Assembly: GCA_002482885.1 (NCBI GenBank)
Contig: DLGW01000016.1
Location: 259,111-323,110, forward strand
Length of the DNA stretch: 64,000 bases
Direction: 5' to 3'
From: Flavobacteriaceae bacterium UBA7684
GTDB taxonomy: Bacteria > Bacteroidota > Bacteroidia > Flavobacteriales > Flavobacteriaceae
A model generated the notes under the pieces. The model did not search any database, was not told the DNA's origin, and was given only the letters and a program-made list of their open reading frames with translations. Below, piece by piece: positions 38,920 through 47,369 of the stretch (its first letter is position 1; the number at the start of each line of letters is the position of its first letter). Both the position numbers and the translations under genes were made by a program.

Positions 38920-40272
38920 ATGAGTAGCATCAATCCATTAGTGGCTCAGTTTGTTCAATCAGTTTTAGATAGAAATCCAAACGAAATAGAATTTCTTCAG
39001 GCCGTAAAGGAAGTAGCAGAAACGGTAATTCCTTTTATAGAAAATCATCCAAAATATTCAGGAAAAAAATTATTGGAGCGCATGACCGAAGCTGAACGAA
39101 TTGTGATGTTCAGAGTAACTTGGTTAGATGATACAGGTAACATACAAGTGAATAGGGGTTATAGAATTCAAATGAACTCTGCGATTGGTCCTTATAAAGG
39201 CGGTTTGCGATTTCATCCTACCGTAAATTTAAGTGTTCTTAAGTTTTTGGCTTTTGAACAGGTCTTTAAAAATAGTTTAACCACTTTGCCTATGGGTGGA
39301 GGCAAAGGAGGGTCTGATTTTGATCCTAAAGGAAAGTCCGATAATGAAATTATGCGTTTTTGTCAAAGTTTTATGACAGAATTAGCTAAACACATTGGAG
39401 CAGATACCGATGTGCCTGCGGGTGATATAGGCGTAGGTGCCCGAGAAATTGGGTATTTATTTGGGCAATACAAACGATTAAGAAATGAATTCACAGGAGT
39501 GCTTACAGGAAAAGGAATTGCTTACGGAGGTTCTCTAATCAGACCAGAAGCAACGGGTTACGGAGTGATTTATTTTACGGAAAACATGCTTTCAGAACAA
39601 AATCAAACCTTAAAAGGAAAAAAAATAGTAGTATCTGGGTCTGGAAATGTGGCTCAGTTTGCTGCTCAAAAAGCCATTCAAAATGGGGCTAAGGTTTTAA
39701 CGATGTCTGATTCTTCCGGTTATATTTTAGACGAATCGGGTATTGATTTAGAAAAATTAGCTTTTATTATGGAATTGAAAAATGAAAAAAGAGCTAGAAT
39801 CAGCGATTATGTTGTTCAATATCCGCAGGCTAAATTTATAGCAGACCAAAAACCTTGGAGTGTGCCTTGCGATATTGCTTTGCCTTGTGCAACCCAAAAT
39901 GAACTTCAACAGTTAGATGCGGTTCAATTAATTAATAATGGCTGTATTTGTGTAACAGAAGGAGCTAATATGCCTTCATCTATAGAAGCTATAAAAACAT
40001 TTCAAGACGCTAAAATTTTATTTTCTCCAGGAAAGGCCTCGAATGCAGGCGGAGTGGCTACTTCGGGTTTAGAAATGACTCAAAATTCCATGAGGTTGAG
40101 TTGGTCTTCCGAAGAAGTGGATTTAAAATTAAAAACCATCATGCAGAATATTCATCAAACGTGTATTAAGTACGGAAAACAATCTGATGGATACATTGAT
40201 TATGTAAAAGGGGCAAATATTGCTGGATTTGTAAAAGTGGCCGACGCTATGTTGGCTCAGGGAGTAGTATAA
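38920..40272 (+). CDS. gdhA: Glutamate dehydrogenase, probably NADP-specific
   Basis: Interconverts 2-oxoglutarate plus ammonia and glutamate. The 450-residue hexameric small-GDH length, the opening SSINPLVAQFVQSVLDRNPNEIEFLQAVKEV, and the conserved KGGLRFHP, LPMGGGKGGSDFDPKGKS (the catalytic Lys region) and VPAGDIGVGAREIGYLFGQY motifs are clear. The nucleotide-binding fold starts IVVSGSGNVAQFAAQKA. NADP use is inferred from close resemblance to the E. coli/anabolic form. Only 4 bases separate it from the porZ-type gene, so the two are probably on one transcript, although they have unrelated functions. Confidence 0.95.
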   Translation: MSSINPLVAQFVQSVLDRNPNEIEFLQAVKEVAETVIPFIENHPKYSGKKLLERMTEAERIVMFRVTWLDDTGNIQVNRGYRIQMNSAIGPYKGGLRFHPTVNLSVLKFLAFEQVFKNSLTTLPMGGGKGGSDFDPKGKSDNEIMRFCQSFMTELAKHIGADTDVPAGDIGVGAREIGYLFGQYKRLRNEFTGVLTGKGIAYGGSLIRPEATGYGVIYFTENMLSEQNQTLKGKKIVVSGSGNVAQFAAQKAIQNGAKVLTMSDSSGYILDESGIDLEKLAFIMELKNEKRARISDYVVQYPQAKFIADQKPWSVPCDIALPCATQNELQQLDAVQLINNGCICVTEGANMPSSIEAIKTFQDAKILFSPGKASNAGGVATSGLEMTQNSMRLSWSSEEVDLKLKTIMQNIHQTCIKYGKQSDGYIDYVKGANIAGFVKVADAMLAQGVV

Positions 40273-40276
40273 ACAT

Positions 40277-42556
40277 ATGATTAAAAAATTCAGTTTACTT
40301 TCATTCATCACGTTAACAACGTTTTTTGGTTTTTCTCAGGAAAATAAAAATTGGCGGGGTTATTTTTCTTACAATCAAGTTAAGGAAATCTCAGAAACGC
40401 CTACAGGTGTTGTTGTTGCTTCTGAAAATGCTCTTTTTTATAAAAATACCAGTTCAGAAAATTTGTCTACATTTTCTACCGTTGATGGACTTTCTGGACA
40501 AGAAATTACCTCGGTTTATTACAGCAGTGCTACTGAAAAAACCATTGTAGGTTTTAAAAATGGATTGTTACAAATTATCGATAAAAACGGTGTTTTTAAC
40601 GTGGTGGAAATTCTAAACAAAACGTCTATAACTTCTTCGAGTAAGTCCATTAATCATTTTAATGAAAATCAAGATAGACTATATATTTCCTGTGATTTTG
40701 GAATTTCTGTTTTTGATTTAAAACAGATGAAGTTTTTAGACTCTTATTTTATTGGTGACGCTGGAACAGAAACCTCCGTTATTCAAACGGTTATTTTAAA
40801 TGACTATTTATACGCAGTAACTAAAACCAATGGCATTAAAAAAGTCAATTTAAACAACCCTGCTATTGTAGATTACACTCAGTGGGAACTTTATCAATCG
40901 GGTTTATGGTTAGGAATACAAGTATTTAATAATCAAATTGTTTTAGTGAATTCGGACAATAAATTGATTTTAGATAACGGAACAAGTCAAAGTATTGTAG
41001 CCGAAGAATCATCACCCATACTAAAAATTAAAAGCACTACAAACCATTTATTGGTGGTTACTTTCAATGGTATCTCTATTTATAATAAAGATTTTACAAA
41101 ACAATCTAAATCGTCTACAGGTGATGTTTACACTTGTGCGCATCTTACAGAAACAGATTTGTATGTAGGAACTCAAACTAATGGAATCATTCAAACTTCT
41201 CTGAATGATTTGTCTTCTCAAACAAAAATACTTCCAGACGGACCTGTAAAAAACACGATTTTTTCGCTATACAGCACTTCTAGTAAACTTTGGGCATTGT
41301 ACGGAGACCATACCGCTGACTACAATCCTTATCCGTTAGATGAGTTGGGCATCAGTTCTTTGGTTTATAGAAATGGATGGGATTACATTCCTTACGAAAA
41401 TTTATTCGGGGCAAAATCTTTAGCTCGTATGGTAGCTCATCCATCAGATGAAAATAAACTATATGTAGCGTCTTATTTTTCGGGATTATTAGAAATCAAT
41501 AATGGAGTAGCTACTCAATTGTACGACCATACGAATAGTGAACTGGAATCTTTGTTTCTGAAGGAAGATCCTAGTTATGTAGATGTCAGAATAAATGCTC
41601 CTGTTTTTGATGCGCAAGGTAATCTTTGGGTAAATAATTCCTATTTAGAAGAAGGTTTAAAAATGATGACTCCGAAAGGAGAGTGGAAAAGTTATTCTTT
41701 AAAGTTGTCTTTAGACACCTCATTACCTAATAGTTACGGTAGAATGACTATTGACAAGAACGGAACCAAATGGTTGGTTACTAATAAAAGTGGGGTCGTG
41801 GGATTTAATGAAAAATTGTCTGAATCCATAAGAACAAAAGGCATTACGCAGGGCTCAAAAGGTAATCTGCCGATTTTTGACGCACGTGCTGTGGCAGTAG
41901 ATCAAAATAACCAACTTTGGATAGGGACTACTAAAGGCTTAAGAGTATTGCCTAATGTAGATTCATTTATGACTCAATCTTCATTAAATACCAATAACAT
42001 TGTTATTTTGGATGATGGATTGGCTCAGGAATTATTATATGAACAGTTTATTACCGACATTTATGTAGACGGAGCCAATAGAAAATGGATTGCAACAGCT
42101 GATTCAGGATTATTTTGTGTGTCCTTTAATGGTCAAAAAACACTCTATCATTTTACGAATTCCAATTCTCCCTTGCCAAGTAATAGCATTAATGATATAG
42201 AAATGAATAAAGATACTGGTGAGTTGTTTATTGCAACCGATAAAGGAATGGTTTCTTTTATGACCAATACAACTGCTTCAAAATCTAATTTAGATAATGT
42301 TTTAGTGTATCCAAATCCTGTTCGTCCAAACTATCAAGGAATGATTCATGTTTCGGGATTAATAGATCAGTGTAATGTAAAAATCACCGACATCACAGGG
42401 AATTTAGTGCATCAAGCTACCGCAGAAGGAGGAACGATTCAATGGGACGGAACCGCCTTTGGACAATACAAAGTCGCTTCTGGGGTGTATTTAGTATTTA
42501 TAGTTACCGAAGACGGAAATTCTACACAAGCCAAAAAAATAATGATTGTACGTTAA
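40277..42556 (+). CDS. porZ: PorZ-type T9SS beta-propeller protein
   Basis: A 759-residue exported protein of the PorZ class, which in Porphyromonas gingivalis sits on the cell surface and helps the T9SS attach anionic LPS to cargo. Signal peptide (ends FGFSQ), then NWRGYFSYNQVKEISETPTGVVVASENALFYKN, typical of PorZ, two seven-bladed propeller regions with repeated blade motifs (LYISCDFGISVFDLKQMKFL, WIGTTKGLRVLPN, LFIATDKGMVSF), and a C-terminal sorting-type domain (VYPNPVRPNYQGMIHV...MIVR) that ends as in T9SS cargo. Length and order match the family. It is preceded by gdhA. Confidence 0.87.
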   Translation: MIKKFSLLSFITLTTFFGFSQENKNWRGYFSYNQVKEISETPTGVVVASENALFYKNTSSENLSTFSTVDGLSGQEITSVYYSSATEKTIVGFKNGLLQIIDKNGVFNVVEILNKTSITSSSKSINHFNENQDRLYISCDFGISVFDLKQMKFLDSYFIGDAGTETSVIQTVILNDYLYAVTKTNGIKKVNLNNPAIVDYTQWELYQSGLWLGIQVFNNQIVLVNSDNKLILDNGTSQSIVAEESSPILKIKSTTNHLLVVTFNGISIYNKDFTKQSKSSTGDVYTCAHLTETDLYVGTQTNGIIQTSLNDLSSQTKILPDGPVKNTIFSLYSTSSKLWALYGDHTADYNPYPLDELGISSLVYRNGWDYIPYENLFGAKSLARMVAHPSDENKLYVASYFSGLLEINNGVATQLYDHTNSELESLFLKEDPSYVDVRINAPVFDAQGNLWVNNSYLEEGLKMMTPKGEWKSYSLKLSLDTSLPNSYGRMTIDKNGTKWLVTNKSGVVGFNEKLSESIRTKGITQGSKGNLPIFDARAVAVDQNNQLWIGTTKGLRVLPNVDSFMTQSSLNTNNIVILDDGLAQELLYEQFITDIYVDGANRKWIATADSGLFCVSFNGQKTLYHFTNSNSPLPSNSINDIEMNKDTGELFIATDKGMVSFMTNTTASKSNLDNVLVYPNPVRPNYQGMIHVSGLIDQCNVKITDITGNLVHQATAEGGTIQWDGTAFGQYKVASGVYLVFIVTEDGNSTQAKKIMIVR

Positions 42557-42559
42557 GCG

Positions 42560-43555
42560 TTAATTCAGCTTATCCGTTAGTTTTTTCATTACGGTTTTAG
42601 CGTTTTTACCTTCGTACAAAATACTATAAACAGCATCAATAATAGGTGTTTTGGCTTGGTATTTTTGATTTAAATCGTAGGCACTTTTGGTGGCATAATA
42701 ACCTTCGGCTACCATGCCAATTTCCATAATAGCAGATTTAACCGTATATCCTTTACCAATCATATTACCTAATAATCGGTTTCTAGAAAATACGGAATAC
42801 CCAGTCACCAATAAATCCCCTAAGTAAGCAGAGTGATTGATATTTCTTTTCATTTTGTGAACCTTTTTAATGAATTTGCTCATTTCTCGAATGGCATTAC
42901 TCATTAAAACCGATTGAAAATTATCTCCGTAACCTAAACTGTGGGCAATACCCGCAGCAATGGCATAAATATTTTTAAGCATTGCGGCGTATTCTGTTCC
43001 AATAATATCGTCGGTAATTTTGGTGTTTATATAATTGGTGGAAAGAAATTTAGCTATAAATTTGGCTTTTTCTTTGTCGGAACAAGCCACGGTTAAATAA
43101 GATAATCTTTCTAAAGCCACCTCTTCTGCGTGACAAGGACCAGTAAGTACTCCAATGTTTTCTAAAGGAATTCCGTAATTTTTATTAAAATGCTCTCCTA
43201 CAATTAAGCTGCTTTCAGGTACAATACCTTTAATGGCCGAAAAAACGATTTTATTTTCAAGACTTTCTGTTAAGGGCGCTAATTCTGAACTTAAATAAGG
43301 CGAAGGAATGGCAAATATGATGTAATCTGCGTAAGCAATGGCTTCGTTAATATTGTTGGTTAATTTTAGTTTAGTGGTGTCAAACTCAATAGAACTTAAG
43401 TAATTGGGATTGTGTTTGTGTTTTTTAACATGCTCTATGATGTATTCACTGCGCATATACCAATAAACTTCTGGCAAATTAGCACAAAGCATTTTGGTAA
43501 TAGCTGTTGCCCAACTTCCTCCTCCGATAACTGCAAATCTAGGTGCTGTACTCAT
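42560..43555 (-). CDS. gpsA: Glycerol-3-phosphate dehydrogenase (NAD(P)+)
   Basis: Makes sn-glycerol 3-phosphate from dihydroxyacetone phosphate for phospholipid synthesis. ATG at 43555 gives MSTAPRFAVIGGGSWATAITKML, with the Rossmann glycine motif at once; the in-frame TTG at 43582 would only add nine extra residues. The TGPCHAEEVALE motif, substrate-binding lysines around YAAMLKNIYAIAAGI and the C-terminal MVAEGYYATKSAYDL match the family. About 331 residues. Convergent with porZ (3-base gap) and divergent from the SCO gene. Confidence 0.95.
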   Translation of the reverse strand: MSTAPRFAVIGGGSWATAITKMLCANLPEVYWYMRSEYIIEHVKKHKHNPNYLSSIEFDTTKLKLTNNINEAIAYADYIIFAIPSPYLSSELAPLTESLENKIVFSAIKGIVPESSLIVGEHFNKNYGIPLENIGVLTGPCHAEEVALERLSYLTVACSDKEKAKFIAKFLSTNYINTKITDDIIGTEYAAMLKNIYAIAAGIAHSLGYGDNFQSVLMSNAIREMSKFIKKVHKMKRNINHSAYLGDLLVTGYSVFSRNRLLGNMIGKGYTVKSAIMEIGMVAEGYYATKSAYDLNQKYQAKTPIIDAVYSILYEGKNAKTVMKKLTDKLN

Positions 43556-43658
43556 AATATGATTACTCAAAAATTTTTCCAAATATAAAAAAAATGAACA
43601 CCCTTTACTTTTTAATCTTTGTAACTTTGGGCGCGGATAAATCTAAATGTAAGCTAAA

Positions 43659-44336
43659 ATGTTGAGTTTCTTTAAAGTATATCGATATTTCTTTGTTGGA
43701 TTGGCGATTGTTTCTGCCGTTATGATTTATTTTTTTTACCAAGCTTTAGTGCCTCAAAAATCACTACCGGTTTTTGGTCCTTCAGATGTAAATCCCGAAT
43801 TGGTAGATTCCACGGTACAACACGTGGGTAAAAATCATCGGATACAAGATTTTAAATTTGTAAATCAGTATGCTGATACCATTACCCAACTGGATTATCA
43901 AGATTGTATTTATATCGCCGATTTCTTTTTTACCACTTGCCCAACCATTTGCCCAATCATGACTAAAAACATGGAAATGTTACAAGAAAAAATCAAGTCA
44001 TTCCCTAATGTAAAAATACTTTCCCATACCGTTACTCCCGAAATAGATAGTGTACCTGTATTAAAATCATATGCCGATAAACATCATGCCCTAAAAGGAA
44101 AATGGAATTTGGTAACAGGTGATAAAAAAGAAATTTATTACATGGCACGTCAATCTTATTTGGCGGTTAAAACCACTACTTCTAGTGAATTGTACGACAT
44201 GGTTCATACCGAAAATTTTGTTTTAGTAGATGCAAAAAGAAGGGTGCGGGGTTTTTATGATGGAACCGACAAAAAAGAAATAGAACGATTGTTCGAAGAC
44301 ATTAAATGGTTGGTTGAAAATGATAAAAATAAATAA
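43659..44336 (+). CDS. SCO1/SenC family copper/thiol protein
   Basis: A 225-residue membrane-anchored thioredoxin-fold protein. One N-terminal transmembrane helix (about residues 10-30). The copper-binding CxxxC is DFFFTTCPTICPIM, and the conserved His ligand is in LSHTVTPEID(S). SCO proteins load copper into the CuA centre of cytochrome oxidase or control thiols in the periplasm. TAACTTTG at 43622-43629 fits the -7 consensus, although a matching -33 element is lacking. Placed just before feoAB. Confidence 0.92.
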   Translation: MLSFFKVYRYFFVGLAIVSAVMIYFFYQALVPQKSLPVFGPSDVNPELVDSTVQHVGKNHRIQDFKFVNQYADTITQLDYQDCIYIADFFFTTCPTICPIMTKNMEMLQEKIKSFPNVKILSHTVTPEIDSVPVLKSYADKHHALKGKWNLVTGDKKEIYYMARQSYLAVKTTTSSELYDMVHTENFVLVDAKRRVRGFYDGTDKKEIERLFEDIKWLVENDKNK

Positions 44337-44355
44337 CAAATGCCCAATATTTGCC

Positions 44356-44363
44356 TATCTTAG
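44356..44363 (+). promoter_or_regulatory. Possible -7 element of the feoAB unit
   Basis: TATCTTAG, one mismatch from TAnnTTTG, lies 30 bases before the feoA start. No convincing -33 element. No Fur box was recognised by eye. Confidence 0.3.
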
Positions 44364-44393
44364 CGCCTATTATTTATTCAATCTAAATAAGTT

Positions 44394-44624
44394 TTGCAAA
44401 CAACAATAGATCAATTAAAAAAAGGAGAAGAAGCCTACATTGTTGATTTTAATGTAGACGAATTGCCTTTAAAATTACTTGAAATGGGATGTTTACCGGG
44501 GAATAAAGTAAAATTGATTCAAGTGGCTCCACTTGGAGATCCTATGTATCTGAACATCAACGACAGCCATTTGGCCATTCGTGTAGAAACGGCTAAAGAA
44601 ATTATTGTAGAAATCAGTCGTTAA
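44394..44624 (+). CDS. feoA: Ferrous iron transport protein FeoA
   Basis: A 76-residue SH3-like cytoplasmic partner of FeoB. Starts TTG (44394): MQTTIDQLKKGEEAYIVDFNVDELPLKLLEMGCLPGNKVKLI. The GxxV-x-L and the C-terminal LAIRVETAKEIIVEI pattern match FeoA. The next gene, feoB, starts 8 bases later, so both are co-translated. FeoA is proposed to regulate FeoB GTPase activity. Confidence 0.92.
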   Translation: MQTTIDQLKKGEEAYIVDFNVDELPLKLLEMGCLPGNKVKLIQVAPLGDPMYLNINDSHLAIRVETAKEIIVEISR

Positions 44625-44632
44625 TCGTACGT

Positions 44633-46738
44633 ATGAGTTCATCTGTAATCAAAGTAGCGCTTATTGGTAATCCAAATACTGGAAAAACATCGGTATTCAA
44701 TAAACTAACAGGACTTAATCAACAAGTAGGAAATTATCCGGGCATCACCGTAGAAAAAAAACAAGGCGTTTGTAAATTACCCAATAAAAACAAAGCTTTA
44801 ATTGTTGATTTACCAGGTACTTATAGTTTAAATGCCAGTTCGTTAGATGAAAATGTGGTGATTGAATTACTGCTCAATCGAAAACATCCCGATTATCCAG
44901 ATGTAGCAGTAGTGGTTTCCGATGTAGAAAATCTAAAAAGAAACTTATTACTTTTTACCCAAATTAAAGATTTAGAAATCCCTACCATTTTAGTGATTAA
45001 TATGGTGGACAGAATGTCTATTAAGGGAATATCTTTAGACGTAGCTTATTTAGAAAAAGAATTAAAAACCAAAATAGCTTTAGTCAGTTCCAGAAAAGAT
45101 ATCGGCATTGAAAAGATTAAAGAACTGATTGTTGATTATCAAAATCTACCCATAGAACCATGTTTAAATGCCTCGGTAATCGACGCGGATTATTTTAATA
45201 GTTTAAGAAAAGCGTTTCCTAATCAATCTTTATATAAACTTTGGTTGGTGATTACCCAAGATGTGAATTTTGTGAATTTGAATAGAAAAGAATTGCAAAT
45301 TCCCTCTTTTGCCAAACCTAAAGCCGAATTAAAAAGATTACAACAAAAAGAAACCATTAAACGGTATCAGTTTATTAATGACGTTTTAAAATTAGGTCAA
45401 AGTATAGATTTGGCTTCCGCTAAAGATTTAAGAAGTAAACTAGATAGAGTACTTACCCATCGTGTTTTTGGATATGTTTTCTTTTTAGTCATATTATTAT
45501 TGATTTTTCAATCGATTTTTGATTGGTCTAGTATACCCATGGATTTTATCGACGGTGCTTTTGCTCATGCCAGTACATATCTTTCTTCCGTTTTGCCTTC
45601 GGGTGTTTTTACAGATTTACTTACCCAAGGTATTATTCCAGGAATAGGCGGCATCGCCATTTTTATTCCGCAGATTGCCTTTTTGTTTCTGTTTATTTCT
45701 ATTCTAGAAGAAACGGGCTACATGAGCCGTGTAGTTTTTTTAATGGATAGAATCATGAAAAAATTTGGACTAAGTGGTAAAAGTATTGTGCCCTTAATGT
45801 CTGGAACCGCTTGTGCGATACCCGCCATTATGGCTACCCGAAACATCGAAAATTGGAAAGAACGATTAATCACTATTTTGGTAACACCTTTTATTACTTG
45901 TTCTGCCCGATTACCTGTGTATGCAATTGTAATTGCATTAGTGATACCTAACGAACGTTTGTTTGGATTTATTAATCTACAGGGTTTAACACTTATGCTG
46001 TTATATTTTGTCGGATTTTTAGTGGCGATTGTATCGGCTTATATTTTAAATAAAGTTTTGCCCTACGAGGGTAAATCTTTTTTTGTGGTAGAAATGCCCA
46101 ATTACAAATTGCCCTTATTTAAAAACGTAATCTATACGGTTTTAGAAAAAACAAAAGCTTTCGTTTTTGGAGCGGGTAAAATCATTTTGTCGTTATCTAT
46201 TGTATTGTGGTTTTTAGCCTCTTACGGATGGAGTGAAAACTTTAAGAATGCAGAAAGAATAATTGCTCAGCAAAATATTAATCAATCCCTTTCTGATTCC
46301 GAAATTCAAGATAAAGTTGCCGCTTATAAATTAGAAAATTCTTTCATTGGAATGGTCGGCAAAAGCATAGAGCCTGCCATTGCTCCTTTGGGATACGATT
46401 GGAAAATAGGCATAGGATTAGTCTCTTCGTTTGCTGCACGCGAAGTTTTTGTAGGTACTTTAGCTACCATATATAGTGTAGGAAGTCATACCGATAATGA
46501 CGAAACTATAAAGTCACAAATGCAATCCGAAATTAATCCGATCAACGGCAAACCCCGGTATAATTTTGCTTCTGGAATTTCCTTGTTGTTGTTTTACGCC
46601 TTTGCGATGCAGTGTATGAGTACTTTAGCCATTACCAAACAAGAAACCAACAGTTGGAAATGGCCAGCTATTCAATTGGTAGTTATGACGGGATTTGCGT
46701 ATGCAGTAGCATTAATATCTTATCAAATATTAAGTTAA
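44633..46738 (+). CDS. feoB: Ferrous iron transporter FeoB
   Basis: GTP-dependent Fe2+ importer in the inner membrane. The N-terminal G domain is complete: G1 GNPNTGKTS, G2/switch YPGITVEKK, G3 DLPG, G4 NMVD, G5 SSRK, then a GDI-like spacer, and eight or so transmembrane helices with the two characteristic Gate regions, e.g. MSGTACAIPAIMATR and SFAAREVFVGTLATIYSVG. The 701 residues are somewhat short for FeoB (E. coli has 773) but all domains are seen. A lipoprotein gene begins one base after its stop. Confidence 0.96.
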   Translation: MSSSVIKVALIGNPNTGKTSVFNKLTGLNQQVGNYPGITVEKKQGVCKLPNKNKALIVDLPGTYSLNASSLDENVVIELLLNRKHPDYPDVAVVVSDVENLKRNLLLFTQIKDLEIPTILVINMVDRMSIKGISLDVAYLEKELKTKIALVSSRKDIGIEKIKELIVDYQNLPIEPCLNASVIDADYFNSLRKAFPNQSLYKLWLVITQDVNFVNLNRKELQIPSFAKPKAELKRLQQKETIKRYQFINDVLKLGQSIDLASAKDLRSKLDRVLTHRVFGYVFFLVILLLIFQSIFDWSSIPMDFIDGAFAHASTYLSSVLPSGVFTDLLTQGIIPGIGGIAIFIPQIAFLFLFISILEETGYMSRVVFLMDRIMKKFGLSGKSIVPLMSGTACAIPAIMATRNIENWKERLITILVTPFITCSARLPVYAIVIALVIPNERLFGFINLQGLTLMLLYFVGFLVAIVSAYILNKVLPYEGKSFFVVEMPNYKLPLFKNVIYTVLEKTKAFVFGAGKIILSLSIVLWFLASYGWSENFKNAERIIAQQNINQSLSDSEIQDKVAAYKLENSFIGMVGKSIEPAIAPLGYDWKIGIGLVSSFAAREVFVGTLATIYSVGSHTDNDETIKSQMQSEINPINGKPRYNFASGISLLLFYAFAMQCMSTLAITKQETNSWKWPAIQLVVMTGFAYAVALISYQILS

Positions 46739-46739
46739 A

Positions 46740-47300
46740 ATGATGTGGATGAAAAAGTTTTTCTTCTTAATAATCTCTTTACAGTTGTTGACCATTATTT
46801 CGTGTCAATCCGAAAAAAAACAACCTAAAAAAAAGATTAATGGTTCCAATACCTATCATGCTATTGTAGAAAAATGGAATAATCAGTTATATAAACCCAA
46901 TGCTTTGGTACATAAAGTTACCCGAGATTGGGATGATTACAATTTATTTTGGTTCGAATTCTCTCAGAAACCACAACCTTCATTAGGTGGAATTCGTCAA
47001 AAAGCTACCGCTCTTTCTAAAAAAATAGAAAAACTACAAAGTTCTTTACCAGCAGCATATAACAATCAGGAAACTCGAAGCAGAATTATGGTGATGCAAA
47101 CTAAAGCCAGTATGCTGGAAAGTAGGGTATATGCCGATTATTTGAACGCCGATATTATAGCTACTTATCAGACCGAGCTGGTAGAGGCTTTTGATTTGTT
47201 TCAAAAACAATTGGAACGAACTTCGGCTAAAAGTCAAATTAATTTCGAAGCGGGTGAGTTAGAAATGAGGTCTCAATTATCCAAAGATTCTTTGCCGTAA
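46740..47300 (+). CDS. Small lipoprotein of unknown function, linked to feoAB
   Basis: A 186-residue lipoprotein: the signal ends LLTIISCQSEKKQPKKK with the lipobox Cys at about residue 22. The mature part is mostly helical and basic/polar (KHAIVEKWNNQL-like helix start, SLPAAYNNQETRSR, YADYLNADIIATYQTELVEAFDLFQKQLERT). No family recognised. It begins one base after feoB, so it is likely in the same transcript, a link to iron uptake by position only. A start at ATG 46749 would fit the signal peptide equally well. Confidence 0.65.
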   Translation: MMWMKKFFFLIISLQLLTIISCQSEKKQPKKKINGSNTYHAIVEKWNNQLYKPNALVHKVTRDWDDYNLFWFEFSQKPQPSLGGIRQKATALSKKIEKLQSSLPAAYNNQETRSRIMVMQTKASMLESRVYADYLNADIIATYQTELVEAFDLFQKQLERTSAKSQINFEAGELEMRSQLSKDSLP

Positions 47301-47313
47301 AGTAATCCAATTA

Positions 47314-47345
47314 GTTATCTTTAAACCCACATAGATAACCTTTTT
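47314..47345 (+). terminator. Weak hairpin terminator after the lipoprotein gene
   Basis: GTTATCT pairs with AGATAAC across a 12-base loop, then C-TTTTT. Short stem, so modest support. Confidence 0.45.
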
Positions 47346-47369
47346 AAGCCCATAATTTTTGTGGAAGGC

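Noticed and set aside
43818..43830. CACGTGGG within the SCO gene as parS
   Set aside because: Only the CACGTG core matches; the flanks do not fit TGTTn/nAACA.
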